Assembly (NCBI GenBank): GCA_038210135.1
Contig: JBBQWZ010000036.1
Span: forward strand, 9,640 to 73,639
Source: JBBQWZ01 sp038210135
GTDB taxonomy: Bacteria > Acidobacteriota > Terriglobia > Bryobacterales > Bryobacteraceae
Length of the DNA stretch: 64,000 nt
Reading direction: 5' to 3'
In this document: in pieces, positions 8,859 through 17,033 of the stretch
Numbering within the stretch: the first letter of the stretch is position 1
How the letters are laid out: every line of letters begins with the position of its first letter
Notes under the pieces: generated by a model
Told to the model about the DNA's origin: nothing
Database searches by the model: none
What the model saw: only the letters and a program-made list of their open reading frames with translations
Position numbers and translations under genes: made by a program

Positions 8859-9464
8859 ATGATCAGGATCGTCGTAGCCGCCGCATTGACCGCCGCATCC
8901 CTCCTCGCCAGCGACCCCGCCCTCACCAAGGAAGATCGCGACGAAGCCATCAAACTCCTCGCCGCTTCTCGCGCCGAATACAAGGAAGCACTCAAAGACG
9001 TCACGCTCGAACAATGGAAGTGGAAGCCTGCGCCCGACCGTTGGTCCGTCGGCGAAGTCGCCGAACACATCGCCCTCGCCGAATCTCTCCTCTTCGCCAA
9101 AGTCATGGAAGCCGTCAACGCCCTACCCAATCCCGATTGGGAAACCAAGACAAAAGACAAGCTCGCCTTCCTCGCCCGTGTGATGCCCAATCGCCAAGGC
9201 AAAGCGAAATCTCCACTCGAAATCGAACCCAAAGGCAATTTGACCAAGGAAGAAACCTTCGCCATCTTCGACAAGGGCCGCGCCCGCATCGAAAAATTCA
9301 TCCAGACCACCGACGTAGCCTGGAAAGAACACACCGCCGAGCACCCCTTCCCGATCTTCAACACCCTGAATGCCCAGCAATGGTTCCTCTACATCCCCTG
9401 GCACACCCAGCGCCATTTAAAGCAAATCGCCGAAGTAAAAGCGACCGCGGGCTATCCGAAATAG
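8859..9464 (+). CDS. Exported DinB-superfamily protein
   Basis: This 201-residue protein begins with a short signal-like segment (MIRIVVAAALTAASLLAS). The rest is a DinB-like four-helix bundle. It shows WKWKPAPDRWSVGEVAEHI and, near the end, WHTQRHLKQI, the two histidine-bearing stretches that bind a metal in this superfamily. Members include thiol-dependent transferases and many of unknown role. I chose the ATG at 8859 because it opens directly into the signal segment. The in-frame ATG at 8823 would put 12 polar residues in front of it. Repeat clusters lie on both sides. Confidence 0.75.
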   Translation: MIRIVVAAALTAASLLASDPALTKEDRDEAIKLLAASRAEYKEALKDVTLEQWKWKPAPDRWSVGEVAEHIALAESLLFAKVMEAVNALPNPDWETKTKDKLAFLARVMPNRQGKAKSPLEIEPKGNLTKEETFAIFDKGRARIEKFIQTTDVAWKEHTAEHPFPIFNTLNAQQWFLYIPWHTQRHLKQIAEVKATAGYPK

Positions 9465-9718
9465 ATGGCATAAAGTGGCATAGGTCTCCGACCTGTGCGC
9501 AACGCATAAAGTGGCATAGGTCTCCGACCTGTGGACAAGTGGCATAGGTCTCCGCCTGTGGACAAGCAACATAGGCCTCCGGCCTGGGGATCAGCGGCTT
9601 GAACCCCGAACGTCAGTGAGGGGACCCGCCCCGAACCGCATCGCACTGTACTGACGGTTTACCGTCCTTTACGCCACCGGACCGCACCCCGCATGCTAAA
9701 GTCAGCAACAGAATCCAT
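9465..9718. repeat. Intergenic repeat cluster (families C and B)
   Basis: No gene is seen. Four family-C copies lie at about 9474-9497, 9509-9533, 9538-9561 and 9568-9587. Each reads GTGGCATAGGTCTCCGACC or a variant and can fold as CATAGGTC, loop TCC, GACCTGTG. The last copy has GGCC/GGCC instead of GGTC/GACC, a paired change. A family-B element lies at 9598-9627 with loop GTCA. Confidence 0.85.
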
Positions 9719-11518
9719 ATGACTCCTCGTCGCGTATTGGGCCTTCTTGCGTTCGCACTTCCCGCTCTCGTCGCCGCTCCTCCCGACGGAGCCCAACTCT
9801 ACAAAGCCCGCTGCGCCGTCTGCCACGACGCCAAAACTCCGCCCACCGGACAGCGCATGCCCGAACGCGCCGAGCTCGCCTCCCGGACCCCGGAATTCGT
9901 CCACAAAGCCATGGCCTCCGGAGCCATGGTGCCGCAATCCGCCGGCCTCTCCGACGACGAAATGCGCGCCGTCGCCCAATACCTCACCGGCAAAAACTTC
10001 GGCGGAGTCGTCGAATCCACTTCCGGCAAATGCGCCACCGGACCGAAAGCCTTCGCCTTCGGACCCAACGATTGGAATGGCTGGGGCGGCGAAATCGGTA
10101 ACTCCCGCTACCAACCCAAGCCCGGGTTTACCCGCGAAGATATCCCCAATCTCAAATTGAAATGGGCCTTCGGCTTCGCCGGAGACACCGTCGCCTTCGC
10201 CCAACCTACCGTCGCCGGAGGACGCGTCTTCGTCGGCAGCGCCGGCGGAAAAGTCTATTCGCTCGACGCGCAGACCGGATGCAGTTACTGGACCTACGAC
10301 GCCGGCACCAGCGTGCGGAACGCCGTTTCCATCGGCAAAGCCGGCAACCGCTGGCTCGCCATGTTCGGTGACACCCGCGGCTGGGCCCACGCCGTCGACG
10401 TCCAAACCGGCGAGCGCGTCTGGAAGCTCCAGATGGACGACCACCCCGTCGCCCGCATCACCGGCTCGCCGACCTATTACGACGGAACCCTCTACGTCCC
10501 CGTCTCCTCCATCGAAGAGGCCTCCGCCATGTCGCCCAAGTACGAATGCTGCAAGTTCCGTGGCAGCGTAGTCGCCATCGATGCCGCCGCCGGAAAGATG
10601 AAGTGGAAGTCCTACGTCATCGCCGACGAACCCAAGCCCTACAAAAAATCCACCACCGAAGCTCAGCTCTACGGACCCGCCGGCGGAGCCATCTGGTCCT
10701 CCCCCACCCTCGATCCCAAGCGGGGTCTCGTGTACGCCTCGACCGGCAACTCCTACACCGATATCGAAACCGCCACCACCGATTCCGTCGTTGCCTTCGA
10801 CATGAAAACCGGCAAAATGGCATGGTTCAGTCAGGTCACGCCGAAAGACAACTTCACCATGGCCTGCGGACCTTCCGGCCGCGCCAATTGCCCCGAAGAC
10901 AAAGGCCCCGATTACGATCTCGGCACCTCGCCTATTCTTCGCAACGTCGCCGGTGGCAAGCAAATCCTCGTCGCCGCCCAGAAGTCCGGCGTCGTCTACG
11001 GACTCGATCCAGACAACAAAGGTAAGAAGCTTTGGGAAACTCGCGTCGGCCTCGGCGGAGCCCTCGGTGGAGTCGAATGGGGCCACGCCGCCGACGATCT
11101 CTTCGTCTACGCGCCGGTCGCCGATCGCGGCCGCGGACCAGGCGGCCTTCACGCCGTCAAAATCAGCGACGGCGAAAAAGTCTGGTCCGCCATGACTCCC
11201 AAACCCGACTGCAAACCCGGAGCCCCCGGCTGCCAGACCACCATGTCCGCCGCCGCCACCGTCATGCCCGGCATCGTCTTCGCCGGCGGAGTCGACGCCC
11301 ATCTGCGCGCCTATCTCTCGAGAAACGGCGAAATCCTCTGGGACTACAACGCCGCCCAGCCCTACGAAACCGTCAACGGAGTCAAAGCCAAAGGCGGATC
11401 CTTCGACGCCCCCGGCCCCACCATCGCCAACGGAATGCTCTTCGTCTCCAGCGGCTACGGCCAATGGGGAGGCATCGCCGGCAACGTCCTGCTAGTCTTC
11501 TCCGTCAACGGCAAGTGA
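9719..11518 (+). CDS. Quinohemoprotein dehydrogenase: cytochrome c domain plus PQQ beta-propeller, polyvinyl-alcohol-dehydrogenase-like
   Basis: This 599-residue periplasmic protein has a signal peptide (MTPRRVLGLLAFALPALVAA) and then a c-type heme site C32-A-V-C-H36 with a possible Met ligand in MASGAM. From about residue 115 it becomes an eight-bladed PQQ propeller, with repeats such as GRVFVGSAGGKVYSLDAQTG. The adjacent cysteines in YECCKFRGSVVAID match the vicinal cysteine pair of PQQ dehydrogenases. The N-terminal heme and propeller order fits the cytochrome-type polyvinyl alcohol dehydrogenase family, but the natural substrate could be another alcohol. Electrons would pass from PQQ to the heme and on to the respiratory chain. 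No PQQ synthesis genes are in the window. Confidence 0.8.
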   Translation: MTPRRVLGLLAFALPALVAAPPDGAQLYKARCAVCHDAKTPPTGQRMPERAELASRTPEFVHKAMASGAMVPQSAGLSDDEMRAVAQYLTGKNFGGVVESTSGKCATGPKAFAFGPNDWNGWGGEIGNSRYQPKPGFTREDIPNLKLKWAFGFAGDTVAFAQPTVAGGRVFVGSAGGKVYSLDAQTGCSYWTYDAGTSVRNAVSIGKAGNRWLAMFGDTRGWAHAVDVQTGERVWKLQMDDHPVARITGSPTYYDGTLYVPVSSIEEASAMSPKYECCKFRGSVVAIDAAAGKMKWKSYVIADEPKPYKKSTTEAQLYGPAGGAIWSSPTLDPKRGLVYASTGNSYTDIETATTDSVVAFDMKTGKMAWFSQVTPKDNFTMACGPSGRANCPEDKGPDYDLGTSPILRNVAGGKQILVAAQKSGVVYGLDPDNKGKKLWETRVGLGGALGGVEWGHAADDLFVYAPVADRGRGPGGLHAVKISDGEKVWSAMTPKPDCKPGAPGCQTTMSAAATVMPGIVFAGGVDAHLRAYLSRNGEILWDYNAAQPYETVNGVKAKGGSFDAPGPTIANGMLFVSSGYGQWGGIAGNVLLVFSVNGK

Positions 11519-11770
11519 GAACGCTGAAAATGGACGGTTTATAGCCCCGCCCGTAAGGGCGGGGATTCCGCCGACGCGCGACCAAATTCGTGCGAACCAC
11601 ATCCATCAGAACCGCGACCCTAGTGACCGCCAAACTCCGCGAAGCGAGACATCGAGGCGCGCACGAAGCGAGGCAAAGCCGAGCGCAGTAAGTGTCCCCG
11701 AGCTACACCCATTGAACCCGGAGCGTAAGCGACGGGACCTCGGCAATCCCACGACCCACGCCATGTACCC
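11519..11770. repeat. Intergenic repeat cluster (families E, D and B)
   Basis: No gene is seen. A perfect family-E hairpin lies at 11545-11564: CCCCGCCC, loop GTAA, GGGCGGGG. A family-D element lies at 11651-11694 with stem GC-GA-GGC, loop AAA, GCC-GA-GC, including tandem G.A mismatches. A family-B element lies at 11712-11740: CCCGGAGC, loop GTAA, GCGACGGG. Confidence 0.85.
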
Positions 11771-11811
11771 CAAAAACAAAAGGCCCCGGACGCCTTCGCG
11801 CGCCCGCGGCC
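11771..11811 (-). terminator. Probable intrinsic terminator of the sigma/anti-sigma operon
   Basis: Read on the minus strand, GGCC...GGGCG pairs with CGTCC...GGCC around an 8-base loop. The stem is followed by TTTTGTTTTTGG (an A-rich run at 11771-11780 on the plus strand). It lies 26 bases past the stop of the last gene of the minus-strand operon. Confidence 0.55.
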
Positions 11812-11837
11812 AATCTCACCAAAATCAAACTTAACGA

Positions 11838-12866
11838 CTAGAACAACTCTTCCGGCTTCCGTTCCTTCGCCGCCGCCGGAGCCGACCGCATCATCACCCG
11901 AGGACCGTTATCGATCAGCGTGTAATCCGCCGGAACCTCAAACAGCGTCCGCTGCGGCTCGCTACGATTCACGTTCACCAGCTTGTACGTGGTGTCGCCC
12001 ATCCGCGGATCCGTCCGCTTCGTCATCACCACCGTCTTCAGCTCATCCGAATACCAGCGCTCGGAAATCACTTCGATCGGACGCTCATTGCCGATCTCGC
12101 CTCTCGGAATCGTACGCGTGAACCGGCTCCCCCTGGCCTTGACGCCCTCCACCATCCGCTCGCCCAGGTCTTCCGTCTTATTCCGCGGATCGTTCCCTCC
12201 GCCGGTCGAACTTCTTGCAATCGTCTGGCTCTCGTAAATCATCACCTGACCTTCTCCCGCCGCCACGCGAGGCATCGTAGACCGCATTATCATCGGACCC
12301 TCGGGACCCCGGATGTTGTGCGTCATAACGCCGCCCGCCGCGTCGGTCACTATGTTCTCGGTGATCCCGTCCCTGGTGACCGTGAACACATTTCCGCCCG
12401 ATTTCCGCGCCGTCCGCATCTCTTCGCTCAGTGAATAATTCACCTTCGCCACCGGATCCCAGATCGAAACCGTCTTCACCGGCGAAGCCGCCGTCATCCC
12501 GCCAATGTTGTCCAGAACCTGCTCGCGCCGTTCCCGCCCTTCGCTATCCCGATACAGCGTCGCCGAACTCCGATTCACGATACGATTTCCGTCTCCCAGC
12601 GTCTGTACGGTTTCGGTCACCGCCTCCGCCGAATACGGAGCGCCCTTCACCGTACGACCGCCGACCGCTTCCCCTGCCACGAAATCGAACGTCATGGTCC
12701 GGGCGCTTTCCACCGTCGCCATCTCGTTCATCATCTTTTCCGCCGCCACCTTTTCACGGAGGATCGTCTTCCTGGCTTCCTCTGGATTCTGGCCGAATAA
12801 CACCGGCGCGACTGCCAAGGCAAAACAAGCGCCTCGGAGCATGGGGGTACGAATTGCTTTCAACAT
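11838..12866 (-). CDS. Exported protein of unknown function in an ECF sigma operon
   Basis: This 342-residue protein has a signal peptide (ALAVAPVLFGQ). The mature part is rich in beta-type segments and charged residues (LYRDSEGRERREQVLDN, ISERWYSDELKTVVMTKRTD), with no catalytic motif I recognise. Such proteins are common next to sigma and anti-sigma genes in Acidobacteriota. It starts 33 bases after the anti-sigma stop and is probably co-transcribed and induced by the same sigma factor. A role in sensing or repairing the envelope is a guess from context only. Confidence 0.7.
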   Translation of the reverse strand: MLKAIRTPMLRGACFALAVAPVLFGQNPEEARKTILREKVAAEKMMNEMATVESARTMTFDFVAGEAVGGRTVKGAPYSAEAVTETVQTLGDGNRIVNRSSATLYRDSEGRERREQVLDNIGGMTAASPVKTVSIWDPVAKVNYSLSEEMRTARKSGGNVFTVTRDGITENIVTDAAGGVMTHNIRGPEGPMIMRSTMPRVAAGEGQVMIYESQTIARSSTGGGNDPRNKTEDLGERMVEGVKARGSRFTRTIPRGEIGNERPIEVISERWYSDELKTVVMTKRTDPRMGDTTYKLVNVNRSEPQRTLFEVPADYTLIDNGPRVMMRSAPAAAKERKPEELF

Positions 12867-12899
12867 ATAAACCTCTCGCTGAACTAGGAATTGGAAAAT

Positions 12900-13694
12900 C
12901 TACTGCGTATACTTTACAAAACGGATGCCGCGCGCCGTCCCATCCTCGCCGACCAGAACGTCGGCCAGCACCGGCTCATTCAACCGGTCTTCCCGCACCG
13001 GAAATCCCGCATTGCGCATCGCCATCCTCGGAACCTGCACACGGACAAGCTGTCCGCGATCCATCGGCTCAAAAAAACCGCCCCGTTCCATCGGTACGAA
13101 TTCCGTTGCCACCATTCTCGGTTCGCTCACCGTGCGCTTCGGCGTCAGCCTTCGCACTGCAACCACCCGAGGCGCAGCCGCGGCTTCCTGCGACGGCGTA
13201 ACCACCGCCACTCGCGAAGTCTCCGCCGGAGCCACCCTCGGCGCCTGCGTCGCGATTGTCCTCTCCGGACCCTTGCTTCCCGATCGAACGCTGACCAGCA
13301 ATGCCACCAGCACCATGGCGGCCGCAATCGCACCTGCCAAAATCCATGGCGTCCGCTTCGTCTGCCGGATCGGAACCACTTTCGCCTCGGCCACAACCAA
13401 GCTCGGCTTCGCCTGCAACTGCCGCGCTCGAAATGCTTCGAGCAACCGGACTTCCACCGCACCGCTCGCCTTATGTTCTGACGACGACGCCAGCGCCCGC
13501 AACGATGCCGACAACCGCTCTTCCGCAATCCAACGCGCCCCGCACGGCGCGCATTCCGCCGCATGCTCCGCGCCCGACGACCGTACCGAAGCGTCCAAAT
13601 CCGACTCCACCGACGTGGCCGCAATCGGATTCCGAACCAACTCCGCCACCACCGTATCGAACTCACGGCAAGTCATAATTTCTCCGGCTTTCAT
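12900..13694 (-). CDS. Anti-sigma factor, zinc-binding N-terminus and single membrane helix
   Basis: This 264-residue protein carries an HAAECAPCGARW segment near residue 45. This is the H-x3-C-x2-C zinc anti-sigma motif that would hold the sigma factor in the cytosol. One membrane helix follows (TPWILAGAIAAAMVLVALLV), then an Ala/Pro/Arg-rich stretch and a folded C-terminal part (VPRMAMRNAGFP...VLVGEDGTARGIRF) that would lie in the periplasm. The start is ATG 13694, which overlaps the sigma stop as ATGA, so the two are translationally coupled. The distal domain is probably the stress sensor. Confidence 0.8.
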   Translation of the reverse strand: MKAGEIMTCREFDTVVAELVRNPIAATSVESDLDASVRSSGAEHAAECAPCGARWIAEERLSASLRALASSSEHKASGAVEVRLLEAFRARQLQAKPSLVVAEAKVVPIRQTKRTPWILAGAIAAAMVLVALLVSVRSGSKGPERTIATQAPRVAPAETSRVAVVTPSQEAAAAPRVVAVRRLTPKRTVSEPRMVATEFVPMERGGFFEPMDRGQLVRVQVPRMAMRNAGFPVREDRLNEPVLADVLVGEDGTARGIRFVKYTQ

Positions 13695-14317
13695 AACAAA
13701 CAAGCCTCCGGTTTCGCAAACTGCGCCTGCACCGCCGCCGGAGCCTTCCAGATCTTCATCTTCTCGAGCAGCATCGCCCGCCCCCGATGCAGTCTCGACC
13801 GCACCGTGCCGATCGCGCAATCTAGCGCCACCGCTGCGTCCGCGTAGCTCACCTCTTCGAGATCGCACAAAACCACAACCTCGCGATACGCCTCAGGCAA
13901 ACTCAACACCGCCCGCCGCACCGCATCCACCGATTCCCGCCGCGTCAGATCATCCAGCGGACCCATCGCGTCCGTCTCCGCGTTTTCAGCCGGCGAATTG
14001 TCGATCGACACATACCGGTTCGAACGATCCCGCTCGAGCGTCCGTAGCACCAGATTCCGCGCAATCCCAAACAGGAACGAAAGCACCGTCCCGCGCGAAT
14101 CGTCATACCGCGTCCCGTCGTGGATCAGCGTCATGAAGACGTCCTGCGTCACTTCTTCGGCCACCACCACGCTGCCGCTCATCTGCAAAGCAAAACGGTA
14201 GATCGCCGACTGCCTCCGCCGGTAGAGCGTAGTAAACGCCTCTTCGTCCCCGGCCAAAGTCAGGCGCAGCAGGTTGTTGTCCTGAGCCGCTTCCGTGATG
14301 GCGCCTACGCTTTGCAT
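13691..14317 (-). CDS. RNA polymerase sigma factor, ECF subfamily
   Basis: This 208-residue protein has sigma region 2 (DEEAFTTLYRRRQSAIYRFAL, then AEEVTQDVFM...FLFGIARN) and region 4 (LPEAYREVVVLCDLEEVSYADAAVALDCAIGTVRSRLHRGR), separated by an acidic linker. It lacks sigma regions 1 and 3, as expected for ECF factors. The next gene encodes a zinc anti-sigma factor and overlaps it by four bases. An ECF-like promoter with GGAACT and CGATAT lies about 50 bases upstream, which suggests autoregulation. The stimulus is unknown. Confidence 0.9.
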   Translation of the reverse strand: MQSVGAITEAAQDNNLLRLTLAGDEEAFTTLYRRRQSAIYRFALQMSGSVVVAEEVTQDVFMTLIHDGTRYDDSRGTVLSFLFGIARNLVLRTLERDRSNRYVSIDNSPAENAETDAMGPLDDLTRRESVDAVRRAVLSLPEAYREVVVLCDLEEVSYADAAVALDCAIGTVRSRLHRGRAMLLEKMKIWKAPAAVQAQFAKPEACLL

Positions 14318-14365
14318 TCTTTGAAATCAGGTGGCCTCGAAAACTCCGCAGCGGCCTTATGCAAG

Positions 14366-14394
14366 AATATCGGGTCTCGCCTGCTGAAAGTTCC
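14366..14394 (-). promoter_or_regulatory. Candidate autoregulated ECF promoter within a 10-bp inverted repeat
   Basis: Reading leftward, GGAACT (14394-14389) is followed after 16 bases by CGATAT (14372-14367), close to the GGAAC-N16/17-CGT pattern of ECF promoters. The -10 part lies in AGAATATCGG (14364-14373). Its inverted copy CCGATATTCT is at 14405-14414, just upstream of the -35. The predicted transcript would begin about 40 bases before the sigma start codon. Confidence 0.45.
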
Positions 14395-14423
14395 CAAAAG
14401 GAGGCCGATATTCTCCTCCCGCC

Positions 14424-14542
14424 CTGAACCCTGAGCGTAAGCGATGGGACTCCGCACCACCCCAGCGGCGTATGCTGGAGCAAGCCAGCGAAGGCATCGA
14501 GGCGCGCACGAAGCTCGGGCGTTGCCCGAGCGCAGTAAGCGC
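14424..14542. repeat. Family-B and family-D hairpin elements upstream of ylxP
   Basis: A family-B element at 14424-14452 has arms CCCTGAGC and GCGATGGG around loop GTAA. A family-D element at 14494-14541 has inner stem CTCGGGC, loop GTT, GCCCGAG, then CGCAGTAAGCGC. It shares flanks with other D copies, while the inner stem sequence is different but fully paired. The element ends 17 bases before the ylxP start. Confidence 0.8.
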
Positions 14543-14558
14543 TTCAACAGCAACACCA

Positions 14559-14846
14559 ATGCCAACCATCGGAGTCATCACCATGGAACTGCGCCTCGAA
14601 GAGTCGCATTCCCTCAAAGACAAGCGCCAGGTCGTCCGATCCCTCAAGGACCGCCTCCGCCGCAAATTCAACGTCGCAGTAGCCGAAATCGATGGCGAAG
14701 GCAGCTGGCAGCGCTCCACCATCGCCGCCGTTACCGTTTCCCTCAGCAAGGACTACGCCGAGCAACTCCTCAAAGCCGTCGAGGAAGACGCAGCCAACGT
14801 CCTCGGCCCCATCCTCGTCGACGTCATCATCGAATGGCTCGCCTGA
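14559..14846 (+). CDS. ylxP: DUF503 family protein, YlxP-like
   Basis: This 95-residue cytosolic protein matches the DUF503/YlxP pattern: MPTIGVITMELRLEESHSLK, then DKRQVVRSLKDRLRRKFNVAVAE and a C-terminal helix-strand ending IEWLA. The ATG at 14559 aligns with the family's usual start. An ATG at 14472 would add 29 residues coded by the family-D repeat. In many bacteria this gene sits directly before rbfA in the nusA-infB region and has been linked to ribosome assembly. Here rbfA is 1.5 kb further on, separated by a multiheme cytochrome gene. Confidence 0.8.
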   Translation: MPTIGVITMELRLEESHSLKDKRQVVRSLKDRLRRKFNVAVAEIDGEGSWQRSTIAAVTVSLSKDYAEQLLKAVEEDAANVLGPILVDVIIEWLA

Positions 14847-14877
14847 TTCCGCCATTCCGGGTAATAATCCTCAGCCC

Positions 14878-16062
14878 ATGAAATACACCGCGCTGACGCT
14901 ATTCGCTGTAACTCTGCTTCCCGCGCAAACTGCGGACTACGTCGGGTCCGCGCGCTGTAAATCCTGTCACTTGGAAATCTACAATCGCTGGGCCAAAACC
15001 AGGATGGCGAACGTCGTCCGCGATCCCAAACAACACCCGGAAGCCATCACTCCCGATCTCGCCGTCGCCAATCCCCTCGTCACTTTCAAAAAAGAAGACA
15101 TCGCCTTCGTCTATGGCAGCAAGTGGAAGCAACGCTATTTTCAAAAAATCGGCGACGACTACTTTCCCCTTCCCGCGCAATGGGACATCACCAACCAACT
15201 CTGGCGTCCTTATAACGTCGCCAAAGGCACCGACTGGTGGACCGCTCATTATCCCCAGGAAAACACCGGCCGCCCTACCGGACCGCTCTGCGACGGCTGC
15301 CATTCCGTCAACTACAACATCCAAAATAAGACCGTCACCGAATGGAACGTTGGCTGCGAAAAGTGCCACGGACCCGGCGGCGCCCACGTCCAGAAACCCG
15401 TCCGGACCGCCATCATCAATCCCGCCCGGCTCGATCCGGCTCCCGCCACCGACGTCTGCATCCAGTGCCATTCGCAAGGCCAACCCCTGGCCAATCCCAT
15501 CCAAGGCAAATACTACGATTGGCCCGTCGGCTTCCACGTCGGCTCCGCGCTTCAGAACTTCTGGAAATTAGAGCCGCACAAGGCCGGCGAGACCACGATC
15601 GGCCACTTTGCCGACGGCACCGCCCACAAAAATCGCATGCAAGGCAACGACTTCGTCCAAAGCGTCATGTACACCCGCGGCATCACCTGCGCCAGTTGTC
15701 ATGACGTCCACGGCACCGCTAACAACGCCGACCTCGTTAAGCCCGTCACCGTCCTCTGCCTCGAGTGCCACGGTCCTAAGTCCCCCAGCGGACCGCATAC
15801 CGCCACCATAGAGGGCCACACCCATCACGCCGCAGGTTCCGCCGGAGCCGAATGTGTCGCCTGCCATATGCCCAAAATCCAGCAAACCATCGCCAACGTC
15901 AACGTCCGCAGCCACACCTTCCGCTTCATTACCCCGGCTGCCACCGATGCCTCGAAGATCCCGAATCCCTGCACCACCTGCCACACCGATAAGTCCACCA
16001 AGTGGGCAACCGACAACCTGAAATCCTGGAAAGAATTTTCCCCCTGGCGAATGGCCAACTAA
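14878..16062 (+). CDS. Exported multiheme cytochrome c with eight CxxCH sites
   Basis: This 394-residue protein has a signal peptide (MKYTALTLFAVTLLPAQ) and eight heme attachment sites: CKSCH, CDGCH, CEKCH, CIQCH, CASCH, CLECH, CVACH and CTTCH. Their spacing resembles the cytochrome c554/multiheme families, which carry electrons in the periplasm. I see no catalytic lysine-type heme site (CxxCK) of nitrite reductases. It lies 31 bases after ylxP on the same strand, so it may share that transcript, although the functions are unrelated. The redox partner is unknown. The periplasmic quinohemoprotein encoded at 9719 is one nearby candidate. Confidence 0.85.
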   Translation: MKYTALTLFAVTLLPAQTADYVGSARCKSCHLEIYNRWAKTRMANVVRDPKQHPEAITPDLAVANPLVTFKKEDIAFVYGSKWKQRYFQKIGDDYFPLPAQWDITNQLWRPYNVAKGTDWWTAHYPQENTGRPTGPLCDGCHSVNYNIQNKTVTEWNVGCEKCHGPGGAHVQKPVRTAIINPARLDPAPATDVCIQCHSQGQPLANPIQGKYYDWPVGFHVGSALQNFWKLEPHKAGETTIGHFADGTAHKNRMQGNDFVQSVMYTRGITCASCHDVHGTANNADLVKPVTVLCLECHGPKSPSGPHTATIEGHTHHAAGSAGAECVACHMPKIQQTIANVNVRSHTFRFITPAATDASKIPNPCTTCHTDKSTKWATDNLKSWKEFSPWRMAN

Positions 16063-16090
16063 CCACCCCCGCCCCCACGCAAGCGATCCC

Positions 16091-16236
16091 CCTTGAACCC
16101 CGAACGTCAGTGACGGGACCACAGCACCGAACCGCGACCGTAAGGAAGCGGACCTCGTCATCTGGCACAGAACCGCGACCGTAAGGCCGCGCTCACCACC
16201 CAGCACCGAACCGCGACCGTAAGGGAGCGGACCCCA
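16091..16236. repeat. Intergenic repeat cluster (one family-B, three family-A elements)
   Basis: Family B lies at 16093-16120 (CCCCGAAC, loop GTCA, GTGACGGG). Family-A copies lie at 16123-16155, 16166-16192 and 16201-16234. The first and third have arms CCGCGACC and GGAAGCGG or GGGAGCGG around GTAA. The middle one has GGCCGC as its right arm. No gene lies between the cytochrome stop and rbfA. Confidence 0.85.
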
Positions 16237-16336
16237 AAAAAGCTCGCGAATGACCAGCACCTAAAAAGACCGTAAGCGAAGGAGCGAGACCCACACGTCG
16301 GCTTGTAGACCCCAGTGTTAGCCTGAGAGTGACCCG

Positions 16337-16693
16337 ATGGATCCCCGCCGCGCAGCCCGATTCTCCGAAGCCCTTCGCATCGAACTCGAAGAACTCATCA
16401 ACTACGAGCTCCAGGATCCGCGTCTGAGCCCCGTCGCCATCACCGAAGTCACCATTTCGCCCGACGCAAAAAAGGCCCTCGTTCACCTCATCATCGAAGG
16501 CGACCAGGCCGGCACGCTGGCGGCCCTCGAACACGCCAAAGCCTTCCTCCGCTTTCAGATCACCGAGCGCATCGACATCTTCCGCGTCCCCGAGCTCTAC
16601 TTCGAAGCCGCCGTCTCCTCGAAGCTAACCGGAGGCCGCGCCCACAATATCCTAAAACGCATCAAGCGTGGACGCCCCCGCCCTGCGGAATAA
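16337..16693 (+). CDS. rbfA: Ribosome-binding factor A
   Basis: RbfA binds the 30S subunit and helps mature the 5' end of 16S rRNA, and it is needed for growth in the cold. The 118-residue protein has the KH-like fold pattern: RFSEALRIELEELINYELQD then PRLSPVAITEVTISPDAKKA, with a C-terminal LYFEAAVSSK. The length is normal. GAGAG lies a few bases upstream of ATG 16337. With ylxP nearby this is a scattered form of the translation cluster found in other bacteria. nusA, infB and truB are not in the window. Confidence 0.9.
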   Translation: MDPRRAARFSEALRIELEELINYELQDPRLSPVAITEVTISPDAKKALVHLIIEGDQAGTLAALEHAKAFLRFQITERIDIFRVPELYFEAAVSSKLTGGRAHNILKRIKRGRPRPAE

Positions 16694-17033
16694 CCTAACC
16701 CGCGCCGACAGCACTCACCCGGGGCCGGTCCCGTCAGCGGACTCCAAAGTCAACGAATTACCTGGTGCTTAACCAACAGAATTCCCGCGTTCCTGTAACG
16801 TAGTATCCCCCATCTATTTACAAATAAATGACTTCCTGCGAAACGACCCCTGTGGCGCACCTCGCTGCGCTATAATCGCGTTGAAAAGGGTTCACGATCC
16901 CGGTGTTCCCAGGAAATCCGATGGCAAGAAAACGCACGCTCGACTTTGGCTTCGTTTTGCAACTCTGCGCGCACAGTAAAAATCCATTTATATACAACAT
17001 CTTAGCTAGCCTGACCGCAAAATTGGCTTCGTT
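16694..17033. other. AT-richer intergenic region with TTGGCTTCGTTTTG repeats
   Basis: No gene is seen in these 340 bases. The region is visibly less GC-rich than its surroundings (for example around 16812-16834). It contains TTGGCTTCGTTTTG at 16946-16960 and again at 17023-17036. A third near copy (TTGGCTTCGTTTCGCA) is at 17197-17212, inside the apbE frame. The promoter of apbE-hemE should lie here, but I cannot point to a reliable -35/-10 pair. Confidence 0.6.

Noticed and set aside
9659..11464. A 600-residue frame on the strand opposite the quinohemoprotein gene
   Set aside because: The product is a low-complexity glycine/aspartate-rich sequence caused by codon bias of the true gene.
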